A stretch of 64,000 nucleotides of DNA from Flammeovirgaceae bacterium (GTDB lineage Bacteria; Bacteroidota; Bacteroidia; Cytophagales; Cyclobacteriaceae): NCBI GenBank assembly GCA_016709845.1, contig JADJMA010000019.1, forward strand, positions 32,419 to 96,418. Reading direction: 5' to 3'. Below the pieces are notes generated by a model. The model saw only the letters and a program-made list of their open reading frames with translations, was not told the origin of the DNA and made no database searches. Below are positions 6,755 to 16,138 of this stretch, piece after piece. A program made the position numbers and the translations under genes. Within the stretch, counting starts at the first letter, position 1, and the number at the start of each line of letters is the position of its first letter.

Positions 6755-9242
6755 ATGTCGTACCCGGTTCTTGAAATTGTTAAGGAGTTAAAGCAGCAAT
6801 TAGTCAGTAGAAAAACGGTGATCCTGCAAGCTCCACCCGGGGCTGGTAAAAGCACCATTTTACCGTTGGAGCTACTTCACGAACCCTGGCTTCAGAATAA
6901 GAAAATAATTATGCTCGAGCCGAGGCGTCTGGCAGCCCGCTCGGTGGCGATGCCGCGCATGGCCGATCTTTGGAGTGAAGAGGTTGGACAAACGGTAGGC
7001 TATAGAGTGCGCTTTCTGAAAATAAGGTGAGTGCAAACACACGTATAGAAGTGGTAACCGAAGGGATTCTCACACGCATGATTCAATCGGATAATGCATT
7101 AGAACAAGTAGGCCTACTCATCTTTGACGAATTTCATGAACGCAGTCTGCAAGCTGACCTGCGCTTGCGCGTGCACGCAGATACAAAGTGTGTTGCGCGA
7201 GGATTTGCGTATGCTCATCATGTCGGCCACGTTGGATGGAGAAAAAATTTCAGAGATACTAAATAAAGCGCCCATCATAACCAGTGTGGGGCGACAATTT
7301 CCTAACACGTTCATCTACATTTCACCGGAAGCAAATTCTTATTTAGCCGTAGCTACAGCGCGTGTAATTAAACGGGCACTCAGAGAACAGGTGGGGGATA
7401 TGCTTGTGTTTTTACCGGGAGCCGGTGAAATACAAGTAGCCACCTTGTTGGAGTCGGAAAAATCTCGGCAACCCCGTTCCTTTGTATGGCGATCTGCCTT
7501 CAAAAACAACAAGAAGCTATTTTGCCTAATCCGCAAGGGCTAAGAAAAATTGTATTGGCCACTTCGATAGCGGAGACTTCATTAACGATTGAAGGAATTA
7601 CCACGGTGGTTGATTCCGGGTATGCGCGTGTGCCTCGGTTTGATCCACGCAGTGGACTTACCCGATTGGAAACCGTTCGCGTTACCAAAGATGCAGCCGA
7701 TCAGCGCGCGGGTCGTGCGGCTCGTTTGGGTCCGGGTTTTACGTATCGCATGTGGGCGGAGTCGCAACAACATACACTTCCCTCTAATCGCCAACCCGAA
7801 ATTATGGAAGCAGATCTGACTTCCTTGGTTTTGGAACTATCGAATTGGGGCATTCAAAACATCAATGAACTTACGTGGATCAATACGCCACCCGAGGGTG
7901 CAATAAAACAAGCACGCGAACTGTTGCACACCCTCGAGGCATTGGATGAAAATAAAATTACCGCGCGGCAAAGAGATGCTACAGTTGCCAACCCATCCGC
8001 GCATTGCACATATGCTTTATCCCCTCTCTCCCCGGGAGAGGGGCCTGCCTGCCCGCCGGACAGGCAGGGCGTGAGGACTCGTCACCGACATCGCTGCTAT
8101 ACCCGAAGAACGAGACCCTTACCCAAAGAATCGGGTGCCGATTTATCCTTACGGATTGAAGCTCTACGAAAGTGGCGCAAGGGCGAACGCGTTTCCGCGG
8201 ATAGAAATATTTTGGAACGAATTGAACGTCTCGCTTCCTCGTGGCGCAGAATTTTTAAGTTGCCTGTTGATAATACTATTCCGATTGACACCGAGATAGG
8301 TAAGTTGGTAAGTGAAGCCTATCCCGAACGGATTGCTCAGCAGCAGGATAAGCAAAGCATCCGCTATAAGTTGGCGAATGGGCGCGTAGTGCGTTTGCCG
8401 GATCACGATCCGCTTATGCGTGAACCCTGGTTATCGGTGGCGCACCTGGATGCAGGTGGTGGCGAGGGAAAAATTTTTCTGGCAGCTCCATTAAAGGAAG
8501 CAGACCTGCTGCACCGGGTAAAAGAAGTGGAAGTAGTTGCGTGGGACCTGGATAGAGGAATGATTACCGCATTGCTGCAAAAGAGAATTGGCAACACGAT
8601 ACTTTCTTCAAAGGCCATTGCAGAAATAAAAATGAAACCAGAATAAAAATTTTATGTGAAGTTGTTCGTGAAGAGGATTGAAAATTTTGAATTGGAGCGA
8701 AGCCGAGTACGAATGGCAGGCTCGTGTACTCAATGCAAAATGTGGCGACCCGATGAAGGCTGGCCGGATGTTAGCGATCAACAATTACTGGTATCAACGG
8801 AAACATGGTTAGCGCCTTATCTTGAAAAAGTTTCGAAGCGAATTGACTTTCAGCGGTTAGATTTAAAAATATGCTGGCGGGTTTATTACCCTGGAATCTG
8901 ACCAACCGGTTAGATCAACTGGCACCGTCCCGGCAGGTGCCCAGTGGTTCTTTTATCAAATTAAAATATTTTCACGATGGTCAACTGCCTGTTATGGAAG
9001 TACGCCTGCAGGAAATGTTTGGGTTGCTCGAAACACCAAACCATAAATGAAGGGCGAACTAAAATTCTTTGCATTTGCTTTCTCCCGGTTATAAACCTGT
9101 ACAAGTAACGCAAGACTTAAAAAGTTTTTGGAAAACCACCTATCACGAAGTGCGTAAAGAATTGCGAATGCGGTATCCGCGCCATCATTGGCCCGAAGAC
9201 CCGTGGACAGCCGAGGCGGTGCGGGGAGCAAAGAGGCGATAA
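6755..9242 (+). CDS. hrpB: ATP-dependent RNA helicase HrpB, multiple frameshifts and an internal repeat insertion
   Basis: The fragments at 6755-7030, 7027-7266, 7124-7543, 7486-8646 and 8656-9242 line up with one DEAH/RHA helicase of about 829 residues, the normal HrpB length. Motif I is APPGAGKST, motif II is DEFHERS, motif III is SATLDG, motif V/VI include ATSIAETSLTIEG and DQRAGRAARLGPG, and the C-terminal HrpB module has LPSG-like VPSGSFIKL, VRLQEMFGLLETP, LHLLSPGYKPVQVTQDLKSF and RYPRHHWPEDP. The enzyme couples ATP hydrolysis to RNA remodelling; its precise bacterial role is unsettled. A repeat is inserted after IAHML at 8021-8076 (see that entry). Breaks occur near 7025, 7180, 7490, 7975, 8110, 8660, 8870 and 9060. 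The spacing suggests sequencing error plus a real insertion. Confidence 0.9.
8021..8076. repeat. nested palindromic repeats inserted in hrpB coding sequence
   Basis: An outer inverted repeat, CCCCTCTC (8021-8028) with GAGAGGGG (8036-8043), is followed by a second one, CCTGCCTG (8044-8051) with CAGGCAGG (8061-8068), and then GCGTGAGG. HrpB homologues read straight from the THPRIAHML block to LATDIAA; here about 20 codons of repeat sit between HML and LVTDIAA. In the frame that joins those two blocks, the insert ends in a TGA (8072-8074); in another frame it encodes LSPGEGPACPPDRQGVRT. Confidence 0.75.
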
Positions 9243-9448
9243 ATTTTAAACTATTAATAGCATTATGAAATGAAGATTAATCTCTTCATGATCTTAATTT
9301 CTTAACTAAATGGTTTAATTTTTTGAATTATCTCCTTTCTTAACACTATAACGCTACTGGAAAATTTTGACTTTATTTTAAGGCTGGAATTACTTACCTT
9401 CCTCTCGAATTTTAAACCTCAATTGATCAACATCTAACTTCAATAATT

Positions 9449-9910
9449 ATGGCTGCCTATTCAATCAATATAAATGGTAAAACTCATCAGGTTGATGTAT
9501 TACCCGATACGCCCTTGTTATGGGTATTGCGAGATAGTTTGGGGTTGGTAGGCACCAAGTACGGTTGTGGCATTGGGCAATGTGGTGCGTGCACGGTGCA
9601 CATTAATGGTACTGCTGCCCGATCCTGTTCGTTGCCGGTTTCCGCGGTAGGCAAAAATTCTATTACTACCATAGAAGGGCTTTCAGAAAAAGGAGATCAT
9701 CCTGTGCAACAAGCCTGGATGGAAGTGGATGTGCCCCAGTGTGGGTATTGCCAGGCAGGCCAGATTATGAATGCCGCTGCGTTGCTTGCAAAAACGCCTT
9801 CGCCCACAGAAGATCAGATTGCCACCGCCATGAATGGAAACATTTGCCGGTGCGGAACTTACCATCGTATTAAAGATGCTATTGTATTGGCCTCATCAAA
9901 AATGAAGTAA
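9449..9910 (+). CDS. isoquinoline 1-oxidoreductase-type alpha subunit ([2Fe-2S] subunit of molybdenum hydroxylase)
   Basis: This intact 153-residue protein has the two [2Fe-2S] domains of the xanthine-oxidase small subunit. The plant-type ferredoxin domain has Cys40, Cys45, Cys48 and Cys60 (CGIGQCGAC and SC). The helical domain has CGYC near residue 99 and CRC near 134. It passes electrons from the molybdopterin site of the partner protein encoded next, which starts 1 base after this stop. There is no FAD subunit nearby, as in the IorAB/aldehyde oxidoreductase group where a cytochrome is the acceptor. The start ATG is preceded by an A/T-rich leader. The substrate (N-heterocycle or aldehyde) cannot be told from sequence. 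Confidence 0.92.
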   Translation: MAAYSININGKTHQVDVLPDTPLLWVLRDSLGLVGTKYGCGIGQCGACTVHINGTAARSCSLPVSAVGKNSITTIEGLSEKGDHPVQQAWMEVDVPQCGYCQAGQIMNAAALLAKTPSPTEDQIATAMNGNICRCGTYHRIKDAIVLASSKMK

Positions 9911-9911
9911 C

Positions 9912-12064
9912 ATGACCACACAAACGAAAACAAGCAGACGGGATTTTATAAAGTTAGGGATGGCTGCTGGTGGTGGCCTGGTGTTAGGGTTTAGCTGGCG
10001 CGAGGGAGCCGCTACCGGGATGGAAGTTTTTAACGAATCGGCTTTGCCTGCGGGTCTTGTTGATTTCAATAGTTATCTCTCGATCTCATCAGATAATGTA
10101 ATTACAATTTTTCACCCAATCCGGAACTTGGTCAAAATATAAAAAACTTCGTTTCCGATGATTGTGGCTGAAGAGTTGGATGCCGATTGGAAAAAAGTAA
10201 AAGTTGTTCAGGCCGTTTTGGATATAAAAATATGAGCGCCAGCTTACGGGTGGCAGTGGCGCGATTCCGCATAGCTGGGAACGTTTAAGAAAAGCAGGCG
10301 CTACAGCCCGACACATGTTGGTAGAAGCGGCTGCTAAGCGATGGGATGTTTCGGCCGATAAGCTCACCACTGATACCGGATATGTAATTCATCCGGATGG
10401 GAAGAAGTTAACGTATGGTGAACTTGCTACGGAGGCAGCTTCGGTTCCGGTTCCCACGGAAGTGAAATTAAAAGACAGAAAGGATTTCAAAATCATTGGC
10501 CAACCGATACATAATGTAGACAACCAGCAAATAGTTACGGGCAAGCCATTATTCGGATTGGATTTTTATCGGGAAGGAATGTTGTTCGCTATGATTCAAC
10601 GGCCCGCATCCTTTGGAATGAAAATTAAATCGGTTGATTCCACAGCGGCCAAAGCCATGCAAGGCATTGTGGATGTAGTAACGTTTAAAAATAACGTGGC
10701 TGTAGTGGGCAAGTCTACCTGGGAAGTAAACAAGGCGCGCAAGACATTAAAGATAGAGTACGAGAAGGAGGGCAACATTGAAAGTACTACTGATCATGAT
10801 CGTATCTTCAAAGAATTACTAAATAGTAAAGAAGCAACGGTAAGAAGAAAAGATGGCGATGTCGATAAAGCATTCAAAGCAGCGGCCACGGTAATCTCAC
10901 GCGAGTATCAATGTCCGTTCTTATCGCATACGCCCATGGAGCCGATGAACTTCTTTGCACATGTACGACCCGATGGTGTGGAGCTGGTGGGCCCAACGCA
11001 AACACCCGACATGGCGCGCAATGCAACGGCTACACTGTTAGGCATTGCCCCCGAAAAAATTACGCTTGAACTTACCCACTTGGGTGGCGGATTCGGTCGC
11101 AGGCTTAAAGCCGACTATGTGTTAGAAGCTGCGGAACTTTCCAGTATTATCAAAGCACCCGTTAAAGTAATATGGACCCGCGAAGATGACATGATGGGCG
11201 GAAGCTATCGCCCTGCCGTTCGCTATAAGTTTGAAGCCGCCTTGGATGCAAAAGGAAATCTTACTGGCTATAAATTACGGGGCGTAGGTATTAATGCCGG
11301 CAATCCAACACGAGAAGATAATTCAGTGGCGCTGTTGAAAATTTATTGATTGATTCGATCGAACATCAATCGCCTATTACTACGGGTGCGTGGCGTGCGC
11401 CCATTACAAACTTTCTCGCTTTCGCGGAACAGGCTTTTTTAGATGAAGTAGCGCTGGCTGCAAAGAAAGATCCAATTCAATTTAGACTGGCGTTGCTGGA
11501 TAAAGCAAAAGCATCACCTACTGGTGCCATTAAGTACGACATCGACCGGATGAAAGGCGTGATTAATCTGTCCGCAGAAAAATCAGGATGGGGTACAAAG
11601 AAAATTTAGCGCAGGGCTTTAGTGTTTATTTCTCACACCGCAGTTATGTAGCGCAAGTGGCCGAAGTAGAAATGAAACAGGGAACCCCTGTATTGAAAAA
11701 GATCTTCGCAGCCACCGATTGTGGTATTGTTGTAAACAGCAGTGGTGCGCGGCAACAAGTAATGGGTGGTATTGTGGATGGCTTCGGCCATGCGTTATAT
11801 GGCCAGCTTACTTTTAAGAATGGTGCAGCCGAACAAAGTAACTTTAATAACTACCGGCTCATCCGCTACCGCGAAGTACCCGAAGTGGAGGTTCACTTTG
11901 TTGACAACGGCATTGACCCCACCGGCTTAGGCGAACCTGCTTTGCCCCCTACAGGTGGGGCAGTAGCCAACGCTATTTTTAAAGCCACCGGCAAGCGGGT
12001 GTACAACCAACCGTTTACACTACAAGAGGAAATGAAAGGCGTGAAGTTGGGTGAGAAATTGTAG
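9912..12064 (+). CDS. isoquinoline 1-oxidoreductase-type beta subunit (molybdopterin-binding, Tat-exported), frameshifted
   Basis: The protein starts with a twin-arginine signal, TSRRDFIKLGMAAGGGLVLG, so the folded complex is probably exported by Tat. Fragments at 9912-10142, about 10125-10320, 10315-11349, 11346-11609 and 11588-12064 join into about 717 residues, normal for the large subunit. Visible landmarks are NPELGQN.KTSFPMIVAEEL after the first break, the Moco-binding block LGGGFGRRLKADYV, ITTGAWRAPITN, and the C-terminal GLGEPALPPTGGAVANAI holding the catalytic Glu. Together with the alpha subunit it hydroxylates its substrate using water. Breaks are at about 10125, 10215, 11340 and 11605. 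The accessory XdhC-like factor is not in the window. Confidence 0.9.
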
Positions 12065-12079
12065 CCGTTGACACACAAA

Positions 12080-12167
12080 AATATCTGCAATTTTGTAAAA
12101 ATTGATTTGCACGATGAGTTTTTGCTACTTCATGATATATAGAGAATATCAACAATTGCAGATATTC
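12080..12167. repeat. structured intergenic inverted repeats after the molybdenum hydroxylase
   Basis: The 13-mer AATATCTGCAATT (12080-12092) is perfectly complementary to AATTGCAGATATT (12154-12166). The right arm also pairs locally: GAATATC (12144-12150) with GATATTC (12161-12167). Two alternative stems therefore share one arm. The block begins 15 bases after the beta-subunit stop and marks the start of the AT-rich patch. Confidence 0.55.
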
Positions 12168-12221
12168 GATGCTTGAAAATGCTACGCGTGGCAAAAATAT
12201 TCCAACATTAAAATTTAAGAA

Positions 12222-12800
12222 ATGACTCCAGAGGCATGGACACACTTATATTTACTGCGCGGTTTCAATATCGACTGTAGTTTATGCAATACTTACTTGG
12301 ACATTAGTGAGGGAAACAAGTAAGATGAGAAAGAATCAAGTTGAACCATACATTGTTGCTTACCTTGACATCACCGAGACAAACGCAAAAATTGCATACT
12401 TAAAAACTAAAAACATTGGTCAAGGAGTTGCATTAAATGTAAAGTTTAAGATAATTAAGGAGTTGAATAACCATGGAGGTAGAAAACTGGCAGACTATCC
12501 ATATTTTAGAGAGGGTGTAAAATATTTCCCGCCTGCCACCTCGACAAGCATTTATTAGTTTCATTCGAGACGACAGACGAAGAATCAGCAAATGATTCAG
12601 TGATTTTTGAAGTTGAGTATCATACAGTATTGAATGAGAAAAGGAAAAATAAGTACGATCTGAATCTATTAGAATTAGTTGGAAAGGGAAATTTACGACC
12701 GCCCGACACGCATATAGGGAATATTAGTTATCGACTTGAGAAAATTGAGAAATTAATTGATAAGTACATAATACAAAACAAACAAAAGATGGATAAGTAG
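12222..12800 (+). CDS. membrane-anchored hypothetical protein, two frameshifts
   Basis: The start ATG at 12222 gives MTPEAWTHLYL. After a break near 12255 the frame reads VSISTVVYAILTWTLVRETS and KMRKNQVEPYIVAYLDITET, a single N-terminal transmembrane helix followed by a soluble domain. A second break near 12540 is repaired by reading HLDKHLLVSFETTDEESAND, leading on to VIFEVEYHTVLNEKRKN and a C-terminal coiled segment, YRLEKIEKLIDKYIIQNKQ. The restored length is about 190 residues. Its arrangement (short periplasmic tail, one helix, cytoplasmic beta-sandwich-like domain, coiled end) is a common architecture for uncharacterised bacterial proteins. I do not recognise a function. Its codons are more AT-rich than those of the neighbouring oxidoreductase. 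Confidence 0.6.
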
Positions 12801-12894
12801 CACTGCGCCCAAAAAAATGTATAATCCAGTGCGTGCTCAGTTAAGAGTATTATTAACTTAAAATATTTATTATGTGGATAATTCCTAATCTTAA

Positions 12895-12955
12895 ATCCGA
12901 AAAAAATCATACATAAACGATGTAGTAATGTACCATAAAACAATTTATTTCGGAT
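12895..12955. repeat. intergenic inverted repeat upstream of the DUF4468 gene
   Basis: ATCCGAAAAAAAT (12895-12907) pairs with ATTTATTTCGGAT (12943-12955) with a single mismatch across 13 bases. A smaller TACAT/ATGTA pair sits in the loop. The right arm ends about 44 bases before the chosen start at 12999, so it may fold in the leader or be an operator. Confidence 0.4.
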
Positions 12956-12998
12956 AGATTATTTGAACAAGATTATAACAAAGTGTAATTTCAATGCT

Positions 12999-13525
12999 AT
13001 GAGAATAATGAAAATAGTATCAGGATTATTAATCCTAATGACTATCAATCTATCAGCACAAGATGCAGTCTCTTTTGAAAAGGTGATAAAAGTTGATAGC
13101 GTGGATAAAGCAAGGCTTTTTTCGACTATTAATGATTGGTTTGCAACAACTTATAATTCTGCACAAGATGTAATTCAAATGGTTGATAAAGATGCTGGAA
13201 TTATCATAGGAAAGGGTTCAATGAAATACTTTTCGGTAATAATTCTTCGTATAACGGAAACATAAATTATACAGTTAAGGTTTATGTTAAAGACAATAGA
13301 TATAAAGTTATCTTATCGGATTTTAATCACACAGCCCCTTCCTTCAGTTTAGGATTAATAACATCTGCTGACATTTATGCAACACATGGGATGTATAAAA
13401 ATTTTCATAACAAAGCTTGGAATGATATAAAACCGAAAATTGAACGATACTCACATGACGTTTTTAATTCTCTTGAGATTAAAACAAAAAATCTTAGTAA
13501 TAAAAATAAAGGAGATGAGTGGTAA
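12999..13525 (+). CDS. secreted DUF4468-like protein, one frameshift
   Basis: A signal peptide (MRIMKIVSGLLILMTINLSA) leads to SFEKVIKVDSVDKARLFSTI, NDWFATTYNSAQDVIQMVDK and AGIIIGKGSMKY, which is the DUF4468 pattern. One break near 13225 leads to GNINYTVKVYVKDNRYKVIL and an end at 13525. The restored length is about 175 residues. DUF4468 proteins are small exported Bacteroidota proteins with a TBP-like fold of unknown role. I chose the ATG at 12999 over an upstream TTG at 12963 because the signal peptide then has normal length. A strong hairpin follows 20 bases after the stop. Confidence 0.75.
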
Positions 13526-13545
13526 AACTCACACAACCTTTTGTT

Positions 13546-13568
13546 ATTGTTGGTCGCTGACCAACAAT
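13546..13568 (+). terminator. perfect hairpin after the DUF4468 gene
   Basis: ATTGTTGGTC (13546-13555) and GACCAACAAT (13559-13568) form a perfect 10-bp stem with a GCT loop, 20 bases after the stop at 13525. The T-tract on the 3' side is weak (CTCTAATTTC), so termination is likely but not textbook. Confidence 0.55.
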
Positions 13569-13684
13569 CTCTAATTTCAATTTTCAGCAAGTCTTCGCAT
13601 CCCCAGATTAGAAGTAAAATTCTTTTACATTTATGTTTAGTTTAAAGCATGGAGTTCGAAGTGAGACTCTGCGAGGAGAGAAAT

Positions 13685-14200
13685 ATGGACTATGAATTCT
13701 ATCTGAAAAAAATTTAAGGGGGCTGTAGAGCAGCTTGATAAAAAAATTATTGAAAGTAAGAAACTTGGAAGTAAGTGTAGGAATCATTTTAGATTCTGTT
13801 TATTTGAAGATATATAAAAAAGAATGGACAAGTGATTTCAGTAATCCGTTAAATGCAGAGGCAAGAATATTTTTTTCAATTTGGCTTAATGATAAGAAAA
13901 TTCAGGACAATAAAATATTTTATAATATCCATGCTTTAAAGCTCAGAAAACTGAAGGGCTATTTAATTTTAAGCAAGGAATTCGGCGAACAGTTTCAGAA
14001 AGAAATTTAAAGAACACCAATACAATTGGGAAAACGTAAGTATAAATTTTGGACCGTTAACGTTAATGGAAGGCTACGCAGAATTGGACGAGAAGAATTT
14101 TGAAAATAAAGTCTTGGAATTAGTGAGAAAGTTTTTAGAAATAGATGATTTGATTGATGATTCGCTTAGCTATTTTGAACATAGTAAATCAAGAGGATGA
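13685..14200 (+). CDS. hypothetical protein, AT-rich, frameshifted
   Basis: An ATG at 13685 gives MDYEFYLKK. After a break near 13715 a long frame (13735-14010) reads SVYLKIYKKEWTSDFSNPLN, AEARIFFSIWLNDKKIQDNK and LRKLKGYLILSKEFGEQF. A further shift near 14005 continues with FKEHQYNWENVSINFGPLTL, MEGYAELDEKNFENKVLELV and RKFLEIDDLIDDSLSYFEHS to the TGA at 14198-14200. The whole is about 170 residues, soluble and lysine-rich, with a helical C-terminus. I do not recognise the family. The low GC and the lack of recognisable homology set it apart from the flanking metabolic genes. Confidence 0.5.
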
Positions 14201-14323
14201 AGGTGAAAATAGGCTATAAATTTTTAATTTCGCTCTTACGTTTGGGCACGTGAGTCATTACTTTCTTTAAATCCCACCAGAAACACAAACGCTTTACCTA
14301 CAATACATGAAAAACCGAGAGCA

Positions 14324-15080
14324 ATGAAAAAATTTGGAATAGTAACACTGATTTTCGTAACGAGTATGATTAGTTGTAATTCGGACAGATCAAACACCCA
14401 AGCCGAAAATCAAGAAGGCAATAACACCGAACTGAAAACGGATACGCTGACAAAACACCCAAAACCCTTTAAAGCGGAATTGCCAACCATTGGGCTTTTA
14501 ATGTATAACGGAGTGCTGCAAAGCGAGGTAATTGCCACATCAGACCGTTTTCTCGAAACCCGATGGTCCGGAAGGGAAGCAACTTTTTAACGTTATCACT
14601 ATTGCTGAAACTGAAAATACAATTACCACAGAAGAAGGAATGAAATTCGTTCCAGATTATACATTTGAGAATTGTCCAAAATTAGAGGCTCTTTTTGTTC
14701 CCAGTGCCTACGATATGTACGCGCAAGTGCATAACGATAAAATTGTGAACTTCATTAGAGAGAAAAATAAGGAAACAAAATATACGGTGAGCAATTGCGC
14801 AGGGGCACAATTGATTGGAGCATCCGGAATTGCAGACGGCCATAAAATTGTTACGTGGATTGGTGGTGGAGAACAACTACAAAAGGATTATCCGAACTTA
14901 AAAGTGCAAGATGATAGTTTAGTATCGTATGTTAGAGATGGCAAATTTCTGTCTTCAAACGGTAACTTAACAAGCTACATTTCTGCGTTGAATTTAGTTG
15001 AAATAATGACCAGTACAGAACATAGAAAATTTGTAGAAAGCTATTTATATCTCGACCGGCTTCAAAATTGGAAAGAATAA
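14324..15080 (+). CDS. DJ-1/PfpI-family lipoprotein, one frameshift
   Basis: The N-terminus MKKFGIVTLIFVTSMISC is a lipoprotein signal with the Cys at 18, followed by a low-complexity linker rich in N, T and K. The domain begins PTIGLLMYNGVLQSEVIATS. After a break near 14560 it continues VFSKPDGPEGKQLFNVITIA, then the nucleophile-elbow SNCAGAQLIGASGIADG with the catalytic Cys, and TWIGGGEQLQKDYPNL. It matches the type-1 glutamine amidotransferase/DJ-1 fold with about 250 residues. Anchoring of this fold to the membrane as a lipoprotein is less common. Members act as glyoxalase, chaperone or amidotransferase; the activity here is open. Confidence 0.8.
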
Positions 15081-15200
15081 ATGTGGAGAGTAAAAGCCTG
15101 GATGAACTCAAAGAGATTGACTGACGATCCTATCATCTCCGAGAATTACAGAGACTCAGATCATAACATTGTGCACAATGGGTGGAACATTCTTAACAAT

Positions 15201-16046
15201 ATGAAAAAAAAGTACTAATCACGGGGGCAACAGGAAATGTAGGTATAGAAGTGGTGAAATCACTAGCCAAACTCAATCATAGTTATCAAGTTTATTTAGG
15301 GGTGAGGAATGTGCAAGAAGACAATCAAAACTGAAAGCTTTAATGCACAACTTATCCAATTTGACTTTACGAACAGCGACACCTTTCAGTCGGCACTAGT
15401 AAATATTGAGATTCTTCTTTTGCTGCGTCCACCACAAATTTCTGACGTACAAAAATATTTTAAGCCGCTTATTGATAGTGCAATTAAAAACGGGGTGAAG
15501 CATATTGTTTTTCTATCTGTTCAAGGTGTTCAAAACAGTAAAATAACACCTCATTATAAAATTGAAAAGCTACTTGTTGAAAGCGAAATTCCTTTTACTT
15601 TTTTGCGGCCCGCATATTTTATGCAAAACTTTACAACAACCTTGCTCAACGATTTGAAAACAAAAAATCGAATTTACCTGCCTGCTGGAAACGCTAAATT
15701 TACATTGATTGATGTTACGGATATTGGACAAGTTGCTGCTAAAATTCTTACAGAAACAACCCATCATAAAAATCAATGTTACGAATTGACTTGTAATGAA
15801 AAATTGACCTTTGCGGAAATGGCAGTAAAACTAAGTGAAGGCCTTGGAAAAATAATTAGATTCGAATCTCCGAACCCGGTACGTTTCTTCATCACAAAAA
15901 GGAAAGAAAAATTACCAGCCATGCTTATTCTGGTAATGATTATGCTTCATTATTTTCCCAGGTTTCAAAAAGAACCAAACACAACTGATTGTGTGGAGAA
16001 AGTCCTTAACAAGTTCCACTTGCTGGACGATTGGCAAAGAGAATAG
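15201..16046 (+). CDS. NmrA-like NAD(P)-binding protein, frameshifted
   Basis: The start at 15201 lies in an A8 run; with nine A the protein reads MKKKVLITGATGNVGIEVV, the GxxGxxG dinucleotide-binding motif of an atypical short-chain dehydrogenase. A second break near 15335 leads to FNAQLIQFDFTNSDTFQSAL, then KHIVFLSVQGVQN, HYKIEKLLVESEIPFTFLRP, YFMQNF and TLIDVTDIGQVAAKIL, the hallmarks of NmrA/TMR-type proteins (about 281 residues). These bind NAD(P) and act as redox sensors or quinone/aldehyde reductases. It has no close operon partner: gaps are 120 bases upstream and 92 downstream. Confidence 0.82.
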
Positions 16047-16138
16047 TGGAGTAACAGAATTCTTTTACTAGATTCAGAAACTACGATGGTTATTAATTGT
16101 TATTTTTAAGTATCGTTATCACATAAACTATCAATCCA

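Noticed and set aside
9243..9448. Possible RNA gene or riboswitch between hrpB and the molybdenum hydroxylase genes
   Set aside because: Only weak AT-rich inverted repeats around 9265-9290 were seen; there is no conserved molybdenum-cofactor (moco) aptamer pattern that I can recognise.
12065..14320. Possible integron cassette array (small same-strand genes separated by inverted repeats)
   Set aside because: The spacers lack the GTTRRRY and RYYYAAC core sites of attC, the inverted repeats differ from one another, and no tyrosine integrase gene is visible.
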